In this document: positions 49,894-58,740 of the stretch, piece after piece
Layout: each line of letters starts with the position of its first letter
Position numbering within the stretch: the stretch's first letter is position 1
DNA from: Clostridiales bacterium
GTDB lineage: Bacteria > Bacillota > Clostridia > Christensenellales > Borkfalkiaceae
Length of the DNA stretch: 64,000 nucleotides
Direction: 5' to 3'
Assembly (NCBI GenBank): GCA_015055725.1
Contig: SVHO01000003.1
Coordinates: 1 to 64,000, forward strand
Notes under the pieces: generated by a model
Database searches by the model: none
Seen by the model: the letters and a program-made list of their open reading frames with translations, nothing else
What the model was told of the DNA's origin: nothing
Made by a program: the position numbers and the translations under genes

Positions 49894-49922
49894 TTGATTA
49901 TCACTTTTTAAAAGGGTATAAT
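49894..49922 (+). promoter_or_regulatory. Promoter of the sugar-catabolism operon
   Basis: TTGATT (49894-49899), 17-base spacer, TATAAT (49917-49922). Fifty bases from the divergent promoter, room for an AraC operator. Confidence 0.75.
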
Positions 49923-49951
49923 TAAATCAAAAAAATGAACGGAGGTTAATT

Positions 49952-51004
49952 ATGGTTCGTTTAGGTATTATAGGCTTAGGCAATATCACTCAAGGTGCAC
50001 ACTTTTCATACATGAAAAACTGCACGGGTATTAAACTAACTGCTATTTGTGATATTGACCAAAATAAACTTGAAAAAGTTGGAAATGATAAAGGTATAGA
50101 CAATGCTCACCGCTTTGTTGATTATCGTGATTTAATTAAGTGTGAAGACGTTGATGCAGTTTTAGTTGCAACGCCACACCATCTTCACAAAGAAATGGCG
50201 ATTGCTGTTTGTGATGCGAAAAAACATTTATTGCTTGAAAAACCTGTTGCTATGGACGCGGTTGAGGGTGAAGAAATTTATCAAGCCTTTAAGAAAAACG
50301 GCGTTAAGTGTATGGTGTGTTTAAGTTATCACTATTATCCATGTTTTCGCTATGCAAAAGCCCTTATGGAACAAGGGGTAATAGGTGAGGTTCAAGATAT
50401 TTATGCACAACACTTTAAGGAAAGTGCGCTTTGGGAAGGCAGAAGGTTGGAGTGGAGATTTAGAAAAGAATTATCAGGCCACGGTGTTTTGATTGATTTA
50501 GGCGTGCATTTAATTGACCTTGGTCAGTTTTTAACTGGTGGGATAAAAAGTGTTTGTTCAACCGCAAAGATAGCCGTTAAAGAACGCAAATACCTTGATA
50601 GTGAAGAGTATGGCGAAGTTACGGTTGATGATTCGTGTAGTTTTATTGCCGAACTTAAAAACGGCGCACAAGCTGTGTTCACCATTTCGCGCTGTGCTAT
50701 AGGTAACGCAAATAAAGTTTCCATTGAAATTTACGGAACGAAAGGGGTTATTCGCATTGATTCAAATAAGTCAACTGAACTTGTTATAAACACTGATAAA
50801 CCTGGTAAAAAAGACTTAGGTGATAGGGTTGTGAAAGTTCCCGAAGATTATTATTACAATCAAATGCAAGCCTTTGTTAACCTTATTGAAGGCGCGCCTG
50901 ACAAATATACTCCTACTTTAGAAGATGGCTTAATTACTCAAAAAGTTATAGATGCGGTTTGGAGTTCTTATGAGAACAGGCGTTGGGAAGACGTTAAGGA
51001 GTGA
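49952..51004 (+). CDS. Gfo/Idh/MocA-family oxidoreductase (first of two)
   Basis: NAD(P)-dependent sugar dehydrogenase of 350 residues. The Rossmann N-terminus has GIIGLGNITQG, the ligand segment HHLHKEMAIAVCDAKKHLLLEKPVAMD has the conserved EKP lysine, and GHGVLIDLGVHLIDLGQFLTG carries the D-x-x-x-H pair used in catalysis. The family oxidises or reduces inositols, glycosides and amino-sugar derivatives; substrate unknown. First gene of the operon, GGAGG site 6 bases upstream; 3 bases before the next gene. Confidence 0.9.
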   Translation: MVRLGIIGLGNITQGAHFSYMKNCTGIKLTAICDIDQNKLEKVGNDKGIDNAHRFVDYRDLIKCEDVDAVLVATPHHLHKEMAIAVCDAKKHLLLEKPVAMDAVEGEEIYQAFKKNGVKCMVCLSYHYYPCFRYAKALMEQGVIGEVQDIYAQHFKESALWEGRRLEWRFRKELSGHGVLIDLGVHLIDLGQFLTGGIKSVCSTAKIAVKERKYLDSEEYGEVTVDDSCSFIAELKNGAQAVFTISRCAIGNANKVSIEIYGTKGVIRIDSNKSTELVINTDKPGKKDLGDRVVKVPEDYYYNQMQAFVNLIEGAPDKYTPTLEDGLITQKVIDAVWSSYENRRWEDVKE

Positions 51005-51007
51005 TTT

Positions 51008-52030
51008 ATGAATAAAAAGGTTAGGGTCGGAATTATAGGGTGTGGAAGAATTTCCGTTATGCACTTATTGCCCGCCGTTAATTTAGGGCAAAGCGAACTT
51101 GTGTGTGTTTGTGATATTAAGCGGGATAGGGCTGATGCTTGCGCAAAAAAATATTCCGTTAAGGCTTATTATGATTATAAGGAAATGATTGCAAAAGAGC
51201 AGTTAGACGTTGTTCATATTTGCTTGCCACACCATATTCACGTTGAAGTTAGTGTTTACGCAATGGAACACGGGGTTAACGTTCTTTCTGAAAAACCTAT
51301 GGCTATTAACTATGAAAGTGCGGTTAAGGCTGTTGAAACGGCAAAGCGTTGCGGGGTATTTTACGGGGTTATTCTTCAGTGTAGATATAATGATTCTGCG
51401 AAACTGGTTAAAAAAGCAGTTGATAGCGGAAAACTCGGTAAAATTATCGGCGCGCGCTCAACGCTTACTTGGTGGAGACCTGAAGACGTTTATTATTTGA
51501 CAAGTGACTGGAAAGGAACTTGGGATAAGGCAGGTGGTGGCGTTGTGTTAGACCAAGCAATTCACTCTATCGATTTAGTTAACTGGATTGTGGGTTCAAG
51601 CGTTAAAGAACTTTCTTGTCACCTTTCGTCGCGTGCGCACAAATCGATTGACGTTGAAGATACGGCTGAGGGTTGCATAACTTATCAAAACGGGGTTAGA
51701 TACGTTTTTTATTGCACTAATAACTACACTTGCAATGAACCTATAGAAATAAGGTTGCACTGCGAAAAAGGTAGCGTGGTTATGGATTACGATAATGCCG
51801 TGATAAAATATGAAGATGGAACAATAGAAGAAGTGCATGCATTAGAGCATGAAGAAATTGAAGGTGGAAAAGATTATTGGGGATTCCAACACGATAAACA
51901 AATAGAAAATTTCTATAACGCTTGTTTGGGAATTGAACCTCTTCATATTTCTGGTGTGGAAGCACTAAAAACGCATAAACTTATATTTGATATTTATAAA
52001 ATTGGCATGAAAGCTGAAAATTGTTTTTAA
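51008..52030 (+). CDS. Gfo/Idh/MocA-family oxidoreductase (second of two)
   Basis: A 340-residue paralogue of the preceding protein: GIIGCGRISVM (NAD binding), HICLPHHIHVEVSVYAMEHGVNVLSEKPMAIN (EKP lysine), and GGGVVLDQAIHSIDLVNWIVG with the D-x-x-x-H pair. Two such enzymes in one operon often act in sequence, for example by oxidising a sugar hydroxyl and later reducing another. Differences in the substrate loops show that they are not a recent duplication. Confidence 0.9.
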   Translation: MNKKVRVGIIGCGRISVMHLLPAVNLGQSELVCVCDIKRDRADACAKKYSVKAYYDYKEMIAKEQLDVVHICLPHHIHVEVSVYAMEHGVNVLSEKPMAINYESAVKAVETAKRCGVFYGVILQCRYNDSAKLVKKAVDSGKLGKIIGARSTLTWWRPEDVYYLTSDWKGTWDKAGGGVVLDQAIHSIDLVNWIVGSSVKELSCHLSSRAHKSIDVEDTAEGCITYQNGVRYVFYCTNNYTCNEPIEIRLHCEKGSVVMDYDNAVIKYEDGTIEEVHALEHEEIEGGKDYWGFQHDKQIENFYNACLGIEPLHISGVEALKTHKLIFDIYKIGMKAENCF

Positions 52031-52040
52031 GGAGAAAAAT

Positions 52041-52868
52041 ATGAAATTTGGGACTATGGTTAGAGTGTCTGACGTTAATAAGGCGGAGGCGCAATTTCAA
52101 AATTTAATAAACGAGGGGTTAGAGGCTTGTCAATTAGTTTATAAGCCTGAAGTTTACACTAAAGAAGATGCAGAAATTATCATTAATGCAATAAAAAAGA
52201 CAGGGATAGACGTTTGCTCTATGTTCGCAGGCTTTCGCGATAACTTTATTTTTTGGGATGGTTATCACGATTATAACATTGCTGGTATAAATAATCCGCA
52301 ATTTGGGAAATCACGCGTTGAATATATTAGGGCGGCGGTTGAATTTGCGTCTTGGATTGGAATAAAACAGGTTGTTATACACGCAGGTTACGTTGATAAT
52401 AATCCTTTTTCACCTGATTTTACGCGCATGGTGTCATTGGTTAAGCATATTTGTGCTTATGCTAAAAGGTTTGGTGTTGATATGCTTTTAGAAACTGGTC
52501 AAGAAACTAACATTGCGTTAAAAAGGCTTATCGAGCTTACCGGTGCGGATAATCTCTTTATAAATTTTGACACGGCAAACCCAATCATTTACGGGTATGG
52601 TAACCCAGTTGATGCAATTTACACTTACGGTGAATATATTCGTAATATGCACGCAAAAGATGCTGTGCCACCAAAAAATATTTACGGACGTGGTGTGGAA
52701 ACCCCTATTGGTGAAGGTTACGTTGATTTTGAAAGAGTTATTAAAGACTTGAAAAAAGTTGGTTATGATGGTTATATTATAATCGAAAGAGAAATTGAAG
52801 GTGACCAACAAAAAATAGACGTGATGAACGCCATAGCAAAACTTAAAAATTTGTGGGATAATTTATAA
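52041..52868 (+). CDS. Sugar phosphate isomerase/epimerase (xylose isomerase-like TIM barrel)
   Basis: A 275-residue metal-dependent TIM-barrel protein. Likely metal ligands are E in MLLETGQET, D in FINFDTANP, H in RNMHAKDA and the final E in IIIEREIEG, the usual pattern of this family (hydroxypyruvate isomerase, inosose isomerase, tagatose epimerase, 3-keto-glycoside lyases). AAGGAG site. Its position between sugar dehydrogenases and a deaminase argues for isomerising or cleaving the keto-sugar that they produce. Confidence 0.85.
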   Translation: MKFGTMVRVSDVNKAEAQFQNLINEGLEACQLVYKPEVYTKEDAEIIINAIKKTGIDVCSMFAGFRDNFIFWDGYHDYNIAGINNPQFGKSRVEYIRAAVEFASWIGIKQVVIHAGYVDNNPFSPDFTRMVSLVKHICAYAKRFGVDMLLETGQETNIALKRLIELTGADNLFINFDTANPIIYGYGNPVDAIYTYGEYIRNMHAKDAVPPKNIYGRGVETPIGEGYVDFERVIKDLKKVGYDGYIIIEREIEGDQQKIDVMNAIAKLKNLWDNL

Positions 52869-52887
52869 TCTTTAAGGGAGAAGAATA

Positions 52888-53688
52888 ATGGAAAGAAAAG
52901 TAGGCGCAATTACTTTTAAAACGGTGGAAAAAGAATGGGACGTATATTTTGATATGGCGCTCGTGATGCTGGAAGAGATTATGAAAAACAATTCGCGCGG
53001 TAAAAAAACGGTTATGATTGTGCCGGTTGGACCGACTGACCACTATCCAATTTTGACAAGATTGGTTAGTCAACTTAAGGTTTCGCTTAAAAACGTTTGG
53101 TTTTTTAATATGGATGAATATATGATTTCTCCAAACGAAATGATTTCTCCCAATCACGTTATGAGCTTTAAAAAACGTATGGATGATGAGTTCTATTCAC
53201 GTGTCGACGAAGATTTGCTTATGCCTAAAGAACAAAGATTATTTCCTTGTGTTGGTAAAGAAAAAGAATACGATAGCTTAATTGAATCTTTGGGTGGCGT
53301 CGATTTGTGTATCGGTGGTTTGGGTATTAATGGTCATATTGCTTTTAATGAGGCAGCTGAAGAAAACGACCCTATAACAGCCGAACAATTTTCAAATCTT
53401 CCTACGCGTGTTTTGCCAATTACACGTGAAACTCAAACTATAAACGCATATGGTTATCAGCGTGGTGATTTGCGCGGAATGCCAAAGTGGTGTATAACAA
53501 TCGGAATGAAACAAATTTTGCAATCGCGTAAAATTTATATTGCCTTAAATAGACCTTGGCAACACGGAATTGTAAAACACGTTTTGTTTGACAAACCGCA
53601 ACCACAAATTCCCGCAACTCTTTTGCAATGGAACAATAACACAACCATTTGTGCTTATAAAGCCGTTGAAGAAGGTTTGTTTGAATAA
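52888..53688 (+). CDS. Glucosamine-6-phosphate deaminase-like protein (NagB family)
   Basis: A 266-residue member of the NagB/RpiA/6-phosphogluconolactonase fold. It has VPVGPTDHYPI (phosphate loop), NMDEYM (acidic base, the D-E pair of NagB), and GGLGINGHIAFNEAAEEND, which matches GIGxNGHIAFNEP except for the last position. The C-terminal segment (RPWQHGIVKHVLFDKPQPQIPATLLQWNNN) corresponds to the GxxKA..GPV..xxPaSxLQ.H ending. The family would suggest an amino-sugar phosphate as substrate, but key positions differ from true NagB, so a related sugar phosphate is possible. Last gene of the operon. Confidence 0.78.
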   Translation: MERKVGAITFKTVEKEWDVYFDMALVMLEEIMKNNSRGKKTVMIVPVGPTDHYPILTRLVSQLKVSLKNVWFFNMDEYMISPNEMISPNHVMSFKKRMDDEFYSRVDEDLLMPKEQRLFPCVGKEKEYDSLIESLGGVDLCIGGLGINGHIAFNEAAEENDPITAEQFSNLPTRVLPITRETQTINAYGYQRGDLRGMPKWCITIGMKQILQSRKIYIALNRPWQHGIVKHVLFDKPQPQIPATLLQWNNNTTICAYKAVEEGLFE

Positions 53689-53717
53689 AACAAAATAAAA
53701 ATTAAATAAAAAAGATG

Positions 53718-53770
53718 CCCGTTTTGGTATGATAAAAGTTATATTCTTTTACACTAAAACGGGTTTTTTG
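53718..53770 (+). terminator. Terminator of the sugar operon
   Basis: CCCGTTTT (53718-53725) with AAAACGGG (53756-53763), an imperfect inner stem (ATAAAAG/CTTTTAC), then six T. Confidence 0.75.
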
Positions 53771-53987
53771 TATTTGTAATGTTGTTTTTATCAACTTTGT
53801 GCGTGTTTTTGAAGAGCAAGTGATAAAAATTTTTAATAAAAAGCCTAATTTTATTTAAATAAAATATATAAAAATATACATTTTATTGCTTTTTCTTCTT
53901 TTATGGTGTATACTTTATAGGTAAGGTGGGTGAAGTCTACCATTTGGTATGATTTAGAATATAAAACCACTAAAGATAAGGTGTAAA
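53770..53987 (+). promoter_or_regulatory. Intergenic region with promoter of the glycan operon
   Basis: Very AT-rich. TTGCTT (53886-53891), 17-base spacer, TATACT (53909-53914) give an expected start near 53921 and a leader of about 67 bases. The leader has GGTGGGTGAAGTCTACC and ACCATTTGGT, weak inverted repeats. TTTGGTATGAT (53943-53953) is a repeat of bases 53723-53733 in the preceding terminator. I see no gene in it. Confidence 0.65.
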
Positions 53988-55217
53988 ATGGAAATTAAAC
54001 CTTTTGAAAACAGAATTTATTTGTCGTCACCAACCATGCACGGAAAGGAACTTGAATACGTGACACATGCGTATAACACAAATTGGATGTCTACAGTTGG
54101 TGAGAATGTTAACGAAGCAGAAAAACTTATTTGTGAAAAGGTTGGTTGTAAGTATGCGGTTGCTCTTTCATCAGGTACTTCTGCGTTGCATTTAGCAACT
54201 AAACTTGCAAGTGTAAAAGATGGCGATGGTGTGTTTTGTTCAGATATGACGTTTTCGGCAAGTGTAAACCCCGTTGTTTACGAAAGGGGAATACCGATAT
54301 TTATTGATGCTGAATACGAAACTTGGAATATGGATGCTGAAGCCCTTGAGAAAGCGGTAGAGTTGTATCCAAACGTTAAAGTTTTAATAATGGCAAATCT
54401 CTACGGAACGCCTGCAAAAATGGATGAAATAACTGCTGTTTGTAAAAAACACGGCATAACAATAATTGAAGATGCTGCGGAGTCTTTAGGTGCTACGTAT
54501 AAAGGTAGGCAAACGGGAACTTTCGGCTCGTTTAACGCCATTTCGTTTAACGGGAATAAAATTATTACCGGGTCTTCAGGGGGGATGCTTCTTACTGACG
54601 ATTTCGAAGCTGCCAATAAAGCACGTAAATGGTCTACGCAAAGTCGTGAATCTGCACCGTGGTATCAGCACGAAGAAGTTGGTTATAATTATCGCATGAG
54701 CAACGTTATAGCAGGGGTTGTTCGTGGGCAGTTCTATTATTTGGAAGAGCATATTAAACAAAAGAAAGAAATTTATATGCGCTATAAGGAAGGATTAAAA
54801 GATTTGCCAATACAAATGAATCCTTACGACGAAGAAACGATGCAGCCGAATTTTTGGCTTTCTTGTATGATTATAGACAAAGATGCTATGTGCAAGCAGG
54901 TGCGCGGGGACAAGCAAGCAAAATTCTTTAAGGAAAAGGGAAAAAGTTGTCCCACCGAAATTTTACAAGCGATTGAAAATATCAATGCTGAAGGTAGACC
55001 TATTTGGAAACCGATGCATATGCAACCTATTTTTCAAAATAATCCTTTCATTACAAGAGAGGGGAATGGAAGAACTAAAACAAACGTTTGTGGAGAAGAT
55101 AAAATTAGTTGCGTATGTGAAGATATATTCGAGCGTGGCTTATGCTTGCCTAGTGACAACAAGATGACCAAAGAACAACAAAACGTTATTATAGAAATTA
55201 TTAAGAGATGCTTTTAG
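53988..55217 (+). CDS. DegT/DnrJ/EryC1-family aminotransferase, PglE-like
   Basis: PLP-dependent sugar aminotransferase of 409 residues. SSPTMHGKELEYV, SSGTSALHLA (cofactor phosphate loop), IEDAAESLGATYKG and the Schiff-base lysine in SFNGNKIITGSSGGML are typical of enzymes that aminate UDP-4-keto-6-deoxy-GlcNAc (PglE) and relatives. The product would be UDP-4-amino-4,6-dideoxy-GlcNAc, the substrate of the acetyltransferase encoded next. A PglF-type dehydratase, needed to make the 4-keto sugar, is not in the visible part of the locus. AAGGTG ribosome site. Confidence 0.85.
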   Translation: MEIKPFENRIYLSSPTMHGKELEYVTHAYNTNWMSTVGENVNEAEKLICEKVGCKYAVALSSGTSALHLATKLASVKDGDGVFCSDMTFSASVNPVVYERGIPIFIDAEYETWNMDAEALEKAVELYPNVKVLIMANLYGTPAKMDEITAVCKKHGITIIEDAAESLGATYKGRQTGTFGSFNAISFNGNKIITGSSGGMLLTDDFEAANKARKWSTQSRESAPWYQHEEVGYNYRMSNVIAGVVRGQFYYLEEHIKQKKEIYMRYKEGLKDLPIQMNPYDEETMQPNFWLSCMIIDKDAMCKQVRGDKQAKFFKEKGKSCPTEILQAIENINAEGRPIWKPMHMQPIFQNNPFITREGNGRTKTNVCGEDKISCVCEDIFERGLCLPSDNKMTKEQQNVIIEIIKRCF

Positions 55218-55233
55218 CTATTGAAGGAGCAGA

Positions 55234-55851
55234 ATGAGAAATTTAATAATTATTGGGGCTAGTGGTCATGGTCAGGTGGTTTTTGAAATCGCTTGTAAAA
55301 TAGGCCTTTATGATAAAATTTTATTTTTGGATGATGATTTAGAAAAAAGCAATGAGTCTTTGGTTGTGGGAACGCTTTCCGATATTGAAAAATATCTTTC
55401 AACATTTGAGTTTTTTGTCGCTATAGGGAATAATTGTGTTAGAAAAAAAATAATAGAAAAATTAATTTATCTTGGAGCAAATATGCCAACGCTTATTCAT
55501 CCTAGTGCAGTAGTTGCAAGGAACGTTGAAATGGGTCGAGGATGTGTAGTCATGCCAGGAGTGGTTATCAATCCTTTTGTAAAAATAGGTGATGGGGTAA
55601 TTGTGAATACAAGTAGTTCTATTGATCATGGTTGTACAGTTGGTAATTTTTGTCATATAGCTGTAGGTAGTCACGTGGCAGGAGATGTGTCAATTGGAAA
55701 TAATTCTTGGATTGGGGCCGGCGCTACTATAATTAATAATCTATCAATTTGTGATAATTGTTTAATTGGCGCAGGAGCTGTTGTTGTAGATGATATAACA
55801 AATGAAGGGACTTATATTGGCGTCCCTGCAAAAAAATATAAAGGAAAATAA
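55234..55851 (+). CDS. Sugar O/N-acetyltransferase, PglD/NeuD family
   Basis: A 205-residue acyltransferase. The N-terminal part has a Rossmann-like GASGHGQVVFEIA with a FLDDDLEKSN strand, and the C-terminal part is a left-handed beta-helix of hexapeptide repeats (NVEMGRGCVVMPGVVINPFVKIGDGVIVN, then SIDHG with the catalytic histidine). It would transfer acetyl from acetyl-CoA to the 4-amino group and give UDP-di-N-acetylbacillosamine. Position after the aminotransferase and ahead of the phosphoglycosyl transferase mirrors the pgl pathway. Confidence 0.87.
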   Translation: MRNLIIIGASGHGQVVFEIACKIGLYDKILFLDDDLEKSNESLVVGTLSDIEKYLSTFEFFVAIGNNCVRKKIIEKLIYLGANMPTLIHPSAVVARNVEMGRGCVVMPGVVINPFVKIGDGVIVNTSSSIDHGCTVGNFCHIAVGSHVAGDVSIGNNSWIGAGATIINNLSICDNCLIGAGAVVVDDITNEGTYIGVPAKKYKGK

Positions 55852-55853
55852 AA

Positions 55854-56693
55854 ATGCCATTAACTTTGATGTATATTACAAATAATCGTGAAATTGCTTC
55901 AATTGCTCAAAAGGCGCAAGTAGACCGTATTTGGGTCGATATGGAATATATTGGCAAAGAAGAAAGACAAAAAGGAATGAATACGGTTAAATCTTATCAC
56001 ACGATAGAAGACTTGGTGCGTCTTCGTCCTATTGTTAAGACTTCGCAGCTTATGGCAAGGGTAAATCCTATGCACGAAGCAACTAAAAATTATTGTTCTT
56101 CAAAAGAAGAAATTGAAAACACTATTCGTGCAGGGGCAGATATAATAATGCTACCGATGTTTAAAACAATTAGAGAGATTGAAGATTTTATTTCTATAGT
56201 AAACGGAAGGACGAAAGTTCAACTTCTAGTAGAAACAGCAGAGGCTGCTTCAATAATTTCAGAAATATGCAAAATAAATGGCGTTGATGAAATCCATATA
56301 GGTTTAAACGATTTGCATCTTGCTTATAAGAAAAAATTTATGTTTGAACTACTTGCGGATGGAACGGTAGAAAGACTTTGCGGTATTATGAAAGAACATG
56401 GCATAAAATATGGCTTTGGTGGGATAGCTAGAGTAGGATTTGGAATGTTGCCAGCCGAGTATATTATTGCTGAGCACTATAGGTTGGGCTCGTCGGCTGC
56501 TATTTTGTCAAGAGGGTTTTGTGATGCTAATATCATTGAAAATCCAAGTGATATAGAAAAACTTTTCTTGGAAGGAGTAAAAAATATTCGTAATAAAGAA
56601 AAAGAGTATGTGAATTTCACTGATGAACAATTTGCAAGAAATAAAGATATCGTTAAACAAAAAGTTGATGAAATTGTTCTTTTAAAAAGTTAG
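55854..56693 (+). CDS. HpcH/HpaI-type aldolase or citrate-lyase-like protein
   Basis: A 279-residue TIM-barrel protein. RIWVDMEYIGKEER, MARVNPM, AGADIIMLPMFKT, VQLLVETAEAA (metal-binding glutamate) and VDEIHIGLNDLHLA (metal-binding aspartate) follow the pattern of class II pyruvate aldolases and CitE-like lyases. They join or cleave pyruvate or acetyl-type donors and an aldehyde. Its place inside a glycan operon is unusual; it may build an acidic or branched sugar or an acyl substituent. It starts 2 bases after the acetyltransferase gene. Confidence 0.8.
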   Translation: MPLTLMYITNNREIASIAQKAQVDRIWVDMEYIGKEERQKGMNTVKSYHTIEDLVRLRPIVKTSQLMARVNPMHEATKNYCSSKEEIENTIRAGADIIMLPMFKTIREIEDFISIVNGRTKVQLLVETAEAASIISEICKINGVDEIHIGLNDLHLAYKKKFMFELLADGTVERLCGIMKEHGIKYGFGGIARVGFGMLPAEYIIAEHYRLGSSAAILSRGFCDANIIENPSDIEKLFLEGVKNIRNKEKEYVNFTDEQFARNKDIVKQKVDEIVLLKS

Positions 56694-56702
56694 GGGGATG
56701 TA

Positions 56703-57368
56703 ATGAGTAAAATTTTAGTGATAGCTCCTCACGCAGATGATGAAATAATAGGTTTGGGGGGAACGTTATTAAAACACGTTAAACAAGGCGATGAGATTTA
56801 TGTTTGTATAGTCACTCGTGGAAAACAACCATTATTTTCTGAAGAGTTTATGTTAAGATTAAGAGAAGAAACATTGAATTGCCATAAACAATTAGAGGTT
56901 AAGAAGACGTATTTTTTAGAATTTCCCTCAGTCATGCTTGATGAAATATCACGTTATGAGCTAAATGGTGCGATGTTAGATGTTTTCAAAGAAGTAAAAC
57001 CGCAAGTTGTATATATTCCACATTTTGGTGATATGCAGAAAGATCATGCGCTTGTATCAGAGGCGGCGATGGTATGTGTAAGACCGAAGTATTCATATAA
57101 AATAGAAAGCGTTTATGCCTATGAAACCTTGTCTGAAACAGAATGGAATATCCCACACGTGGCCAATGCTTTTATACCACAACGTTATGTTGACGTGACT
57201 GATTATATGGAAAAAAAGATTGAATTGTTAAAGTGTTATAATTCACAACTATCAGATTTTCCAAACGCCCGGTCTTGTGAAGCTGTTGTGTCGCTTGCTA
57301 AATATAGAGGAGTGACGGTTGGGGTTAGAAGTGCAGAAGCTTTTATGGTAATTAGGGAGTTGAGATAG
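56703..57368 (+). CDS. PIG-L (LmbE) family deacetylase
   Basis: A zinc-dependent N-deacetylase of 221 residues. The metal and catalytic motif APHADDEIIGLGGTLL is at residues 7-22 (H, D, D), and the third ligand is the histidine in FGDMQKDHALVSEAA. The family removes the acetyl group of GlcNAc in lipids, thiols and glycans. Here it could make an amino sugar for the glycan, or act on the growing lipid-linked glycan. The gene ends directly at the next start. Confidence 0.9.
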   Translation: MSKILVIAPHADDEIIGLGGTLLKHVKQGDEIYVCIVTRGKQPLFSEEFMLRLREETLNCHKQLEVKKTYFLEFPSVMLDEISRYELNGAMLDVFKEVKPQVVYIPHFGDMQKDHALVSEAAMVCVRPKYSYKIESVYAYETLSETEWNIPHVANAFIPQRYVDVTDYMEKKIELLKCYNSQLSDFPNARSCEAVVSLAKYRGVTVGVRSAEAFMVIRELR

Positions 57369-58019
57369 ATGTATAAACATTTTTTTAAAAGATTTTTTGA
57401 CTTTTTTCTTTCATTAATAGCAATCCTTGTATTATCACCTATTTTGATTGTTCTTAGTTTTCTTGTTTTAATCAATATGGGTGCACCAATTTTCTTTAAA
57501 CAAAAAAGAGTTGGCAAAAATGAGAAAATTTTTACAATGTATAAGTTTCGTACAATGAATAACAAAAAAGATACAAATGGAAATTTGTTGCCAGATGAGC
57601 AACGAGTGACGAAATTAGGTAAATTCTTACGTTCAACTTCATTAGATGAATTACCAGAATTATTCAATATACTTAAAGGAGATTTATCGATTATTGGACC
57701 ACGACCTCTCTTGGTTGAATATTTACCATATTACACTGAAGAAGAGCGTACGCGTCACAGCGTACGTGGTGGGTTGACAGTGCCGGAAGTTTTATATGAT
57801 AATGTCACGCCAACATGGGAAGAACAATTTTCGTATGAAATAGAATATGCTAAAAATGTGACATTTTGTCTTGATATCAAAATTTTATTTTTTACTATTC
57901 GTAATTTGTTTAAGCGCAATAAGACGGGATACGGTGCTTATGTAAGGAAATCATTGATAGAAGAAAGAAAAAATAACAAAGAAAATATAAAAGAGAGTTT
58001 AGATTTTAATTTAAAATAG
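57369..58019 (+). CDS. Monotopic phosphoglycosyl transferase (PglC/WcaJ-type)
   Basis: A 216-residue initiating transferase. It has a reentrant membrane helix near the N-terminus (FDFFLSLIAILVLSPILIVL), then FFKQKRVGKNEKIFTMYKFRTM, the catalytic DE in TSLDELPELFNIL, and IIGPRPLL. The short size fits PglC, which moves diNAcBac phosphate from UDP to undecaprenyl phosphate; longer WcaJ-type proteins have extra helices. This sets the start of glycan assembly at the inner membrane face. Operon position after PglE- and PglD-like genes supports a bacillosamine-type first sugar. Confidence 0.92.
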   Translation: MYKHFFKRFFDFFLSLIAILVLSPILIVLSFLVLINMGAPIFFKQKRVGKNEKIFTMYKFRTMNNKKDTNGNLLPDEQRVTKLGKFLRSTSLDELPELFNILKGDLSIIGPRPLLVEYLPYYTEEERTRHSVRGGLTVPEVLYDNVTPTWEEQFSYEIEYAKNVTFCLDIKILFFTIRNLFKRNKTGYGAYVRKSLIEERKNNKENIKESLDFNLK

Positions 58020-58035
58020 AAGGAGCAGAGTTATT

Positions 58036-58740
58036 ATGGTTGTATCTATTCATCAACCCGATTATATTCCTTGGCTAGGTTTTTTTTATAAGATGTCTCA
58101 GTCTGACGTGTTTGTTTATTTAGATGATGCACAATATTCAAATGAGGCAGCGCATAATTTTAATCTTATTAAGACATCTAACGGAGAATTTAGATTAAAA
58201 TTTCCAGTCTCTTATAACTTTGGTGATAAAATTAATGATGTTCGTTCGAGAGATGAGTTAAAGTGGAAAGACAAGCATCTAAAAACTATAGAAATGAACT
58301 ATAAAAAAACGGCCTATTTTAATGAGGTGTTTCCCGTCTTTAAGGATATACTTATGATTGAATATCCAAATATTGCAGAAATGAATATAGCAATAAACAA
58401 TTTTATAGCAGAAGGATTTGGGATTTTGCCTAAAAAGATATTGAAAAGTAGTGAAATGAAAATTGAAACTACTAGAGAAGAAAGGGTTATTGATATAACA
58501 AAATTTTGCGGCGGCGACGAATATTTGTCTGGCAACGGGGCGCGGGCGTATCAAACGGAAGAGCATTTTTTAAATAAAGGCATTAAATTAACATACATTG
58601 ACTATAAACCTATTTTCTATAATCAATGTTGGAAAGAGTTTTTACCTTGCATGTCGGCTATAGATTATATTTTTAATTGTGGTTGGGATTGGGAATACGT
58701 AAAGAATGCTGTGAAGGAAATTAATAATGGAAATAGGTAG
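58036..58740 (+). CDS. WbqC-like family protein
   Basis: A 234-residue cytosolic protein of the WbqC family (PF08889). The diagnostic N-terminus is IHQPDYIPWLGFFYKMSQSDVFVYLDDAQYS; further conserved parts are GGDEYLSGNGARAYQ and the FLPCMSAIDYIFNCG end. The family is common in O-antigen and capsule loci, usually beside aminotransferase genes, but its reaction is not established. It overlaps the next gene by 14 bases. Confidence 0.9.
   Translation: MVVSIHQPDYIPWLGFFYKMSQSDVFVYLDDAQYSNEAAHNFNLIKTSNGEFRLKFPVSYNFGDKINDVRSRDELKWKDKHLKTIEMNYKKTAYFNEVFPVFKDILMIEYPNIAEMNIAINNFIAEGFGILPKKILKSSEMKIETTREERVIDITKFCGGDEYLSGNGARAYQTEEHFLNKGIKLTYIDYKPIFYNQCWKEFLPCMSAIDYIFNCGWDWEYVKNAVKEINNGNR

Noticed and set aside
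53723..53953. TTTGGTATGAT direct repeats as insertion-element ends
   Set aside because: Only 11 bases, no transposase remnant or target duplication, and one copy is part of a terminator stem.
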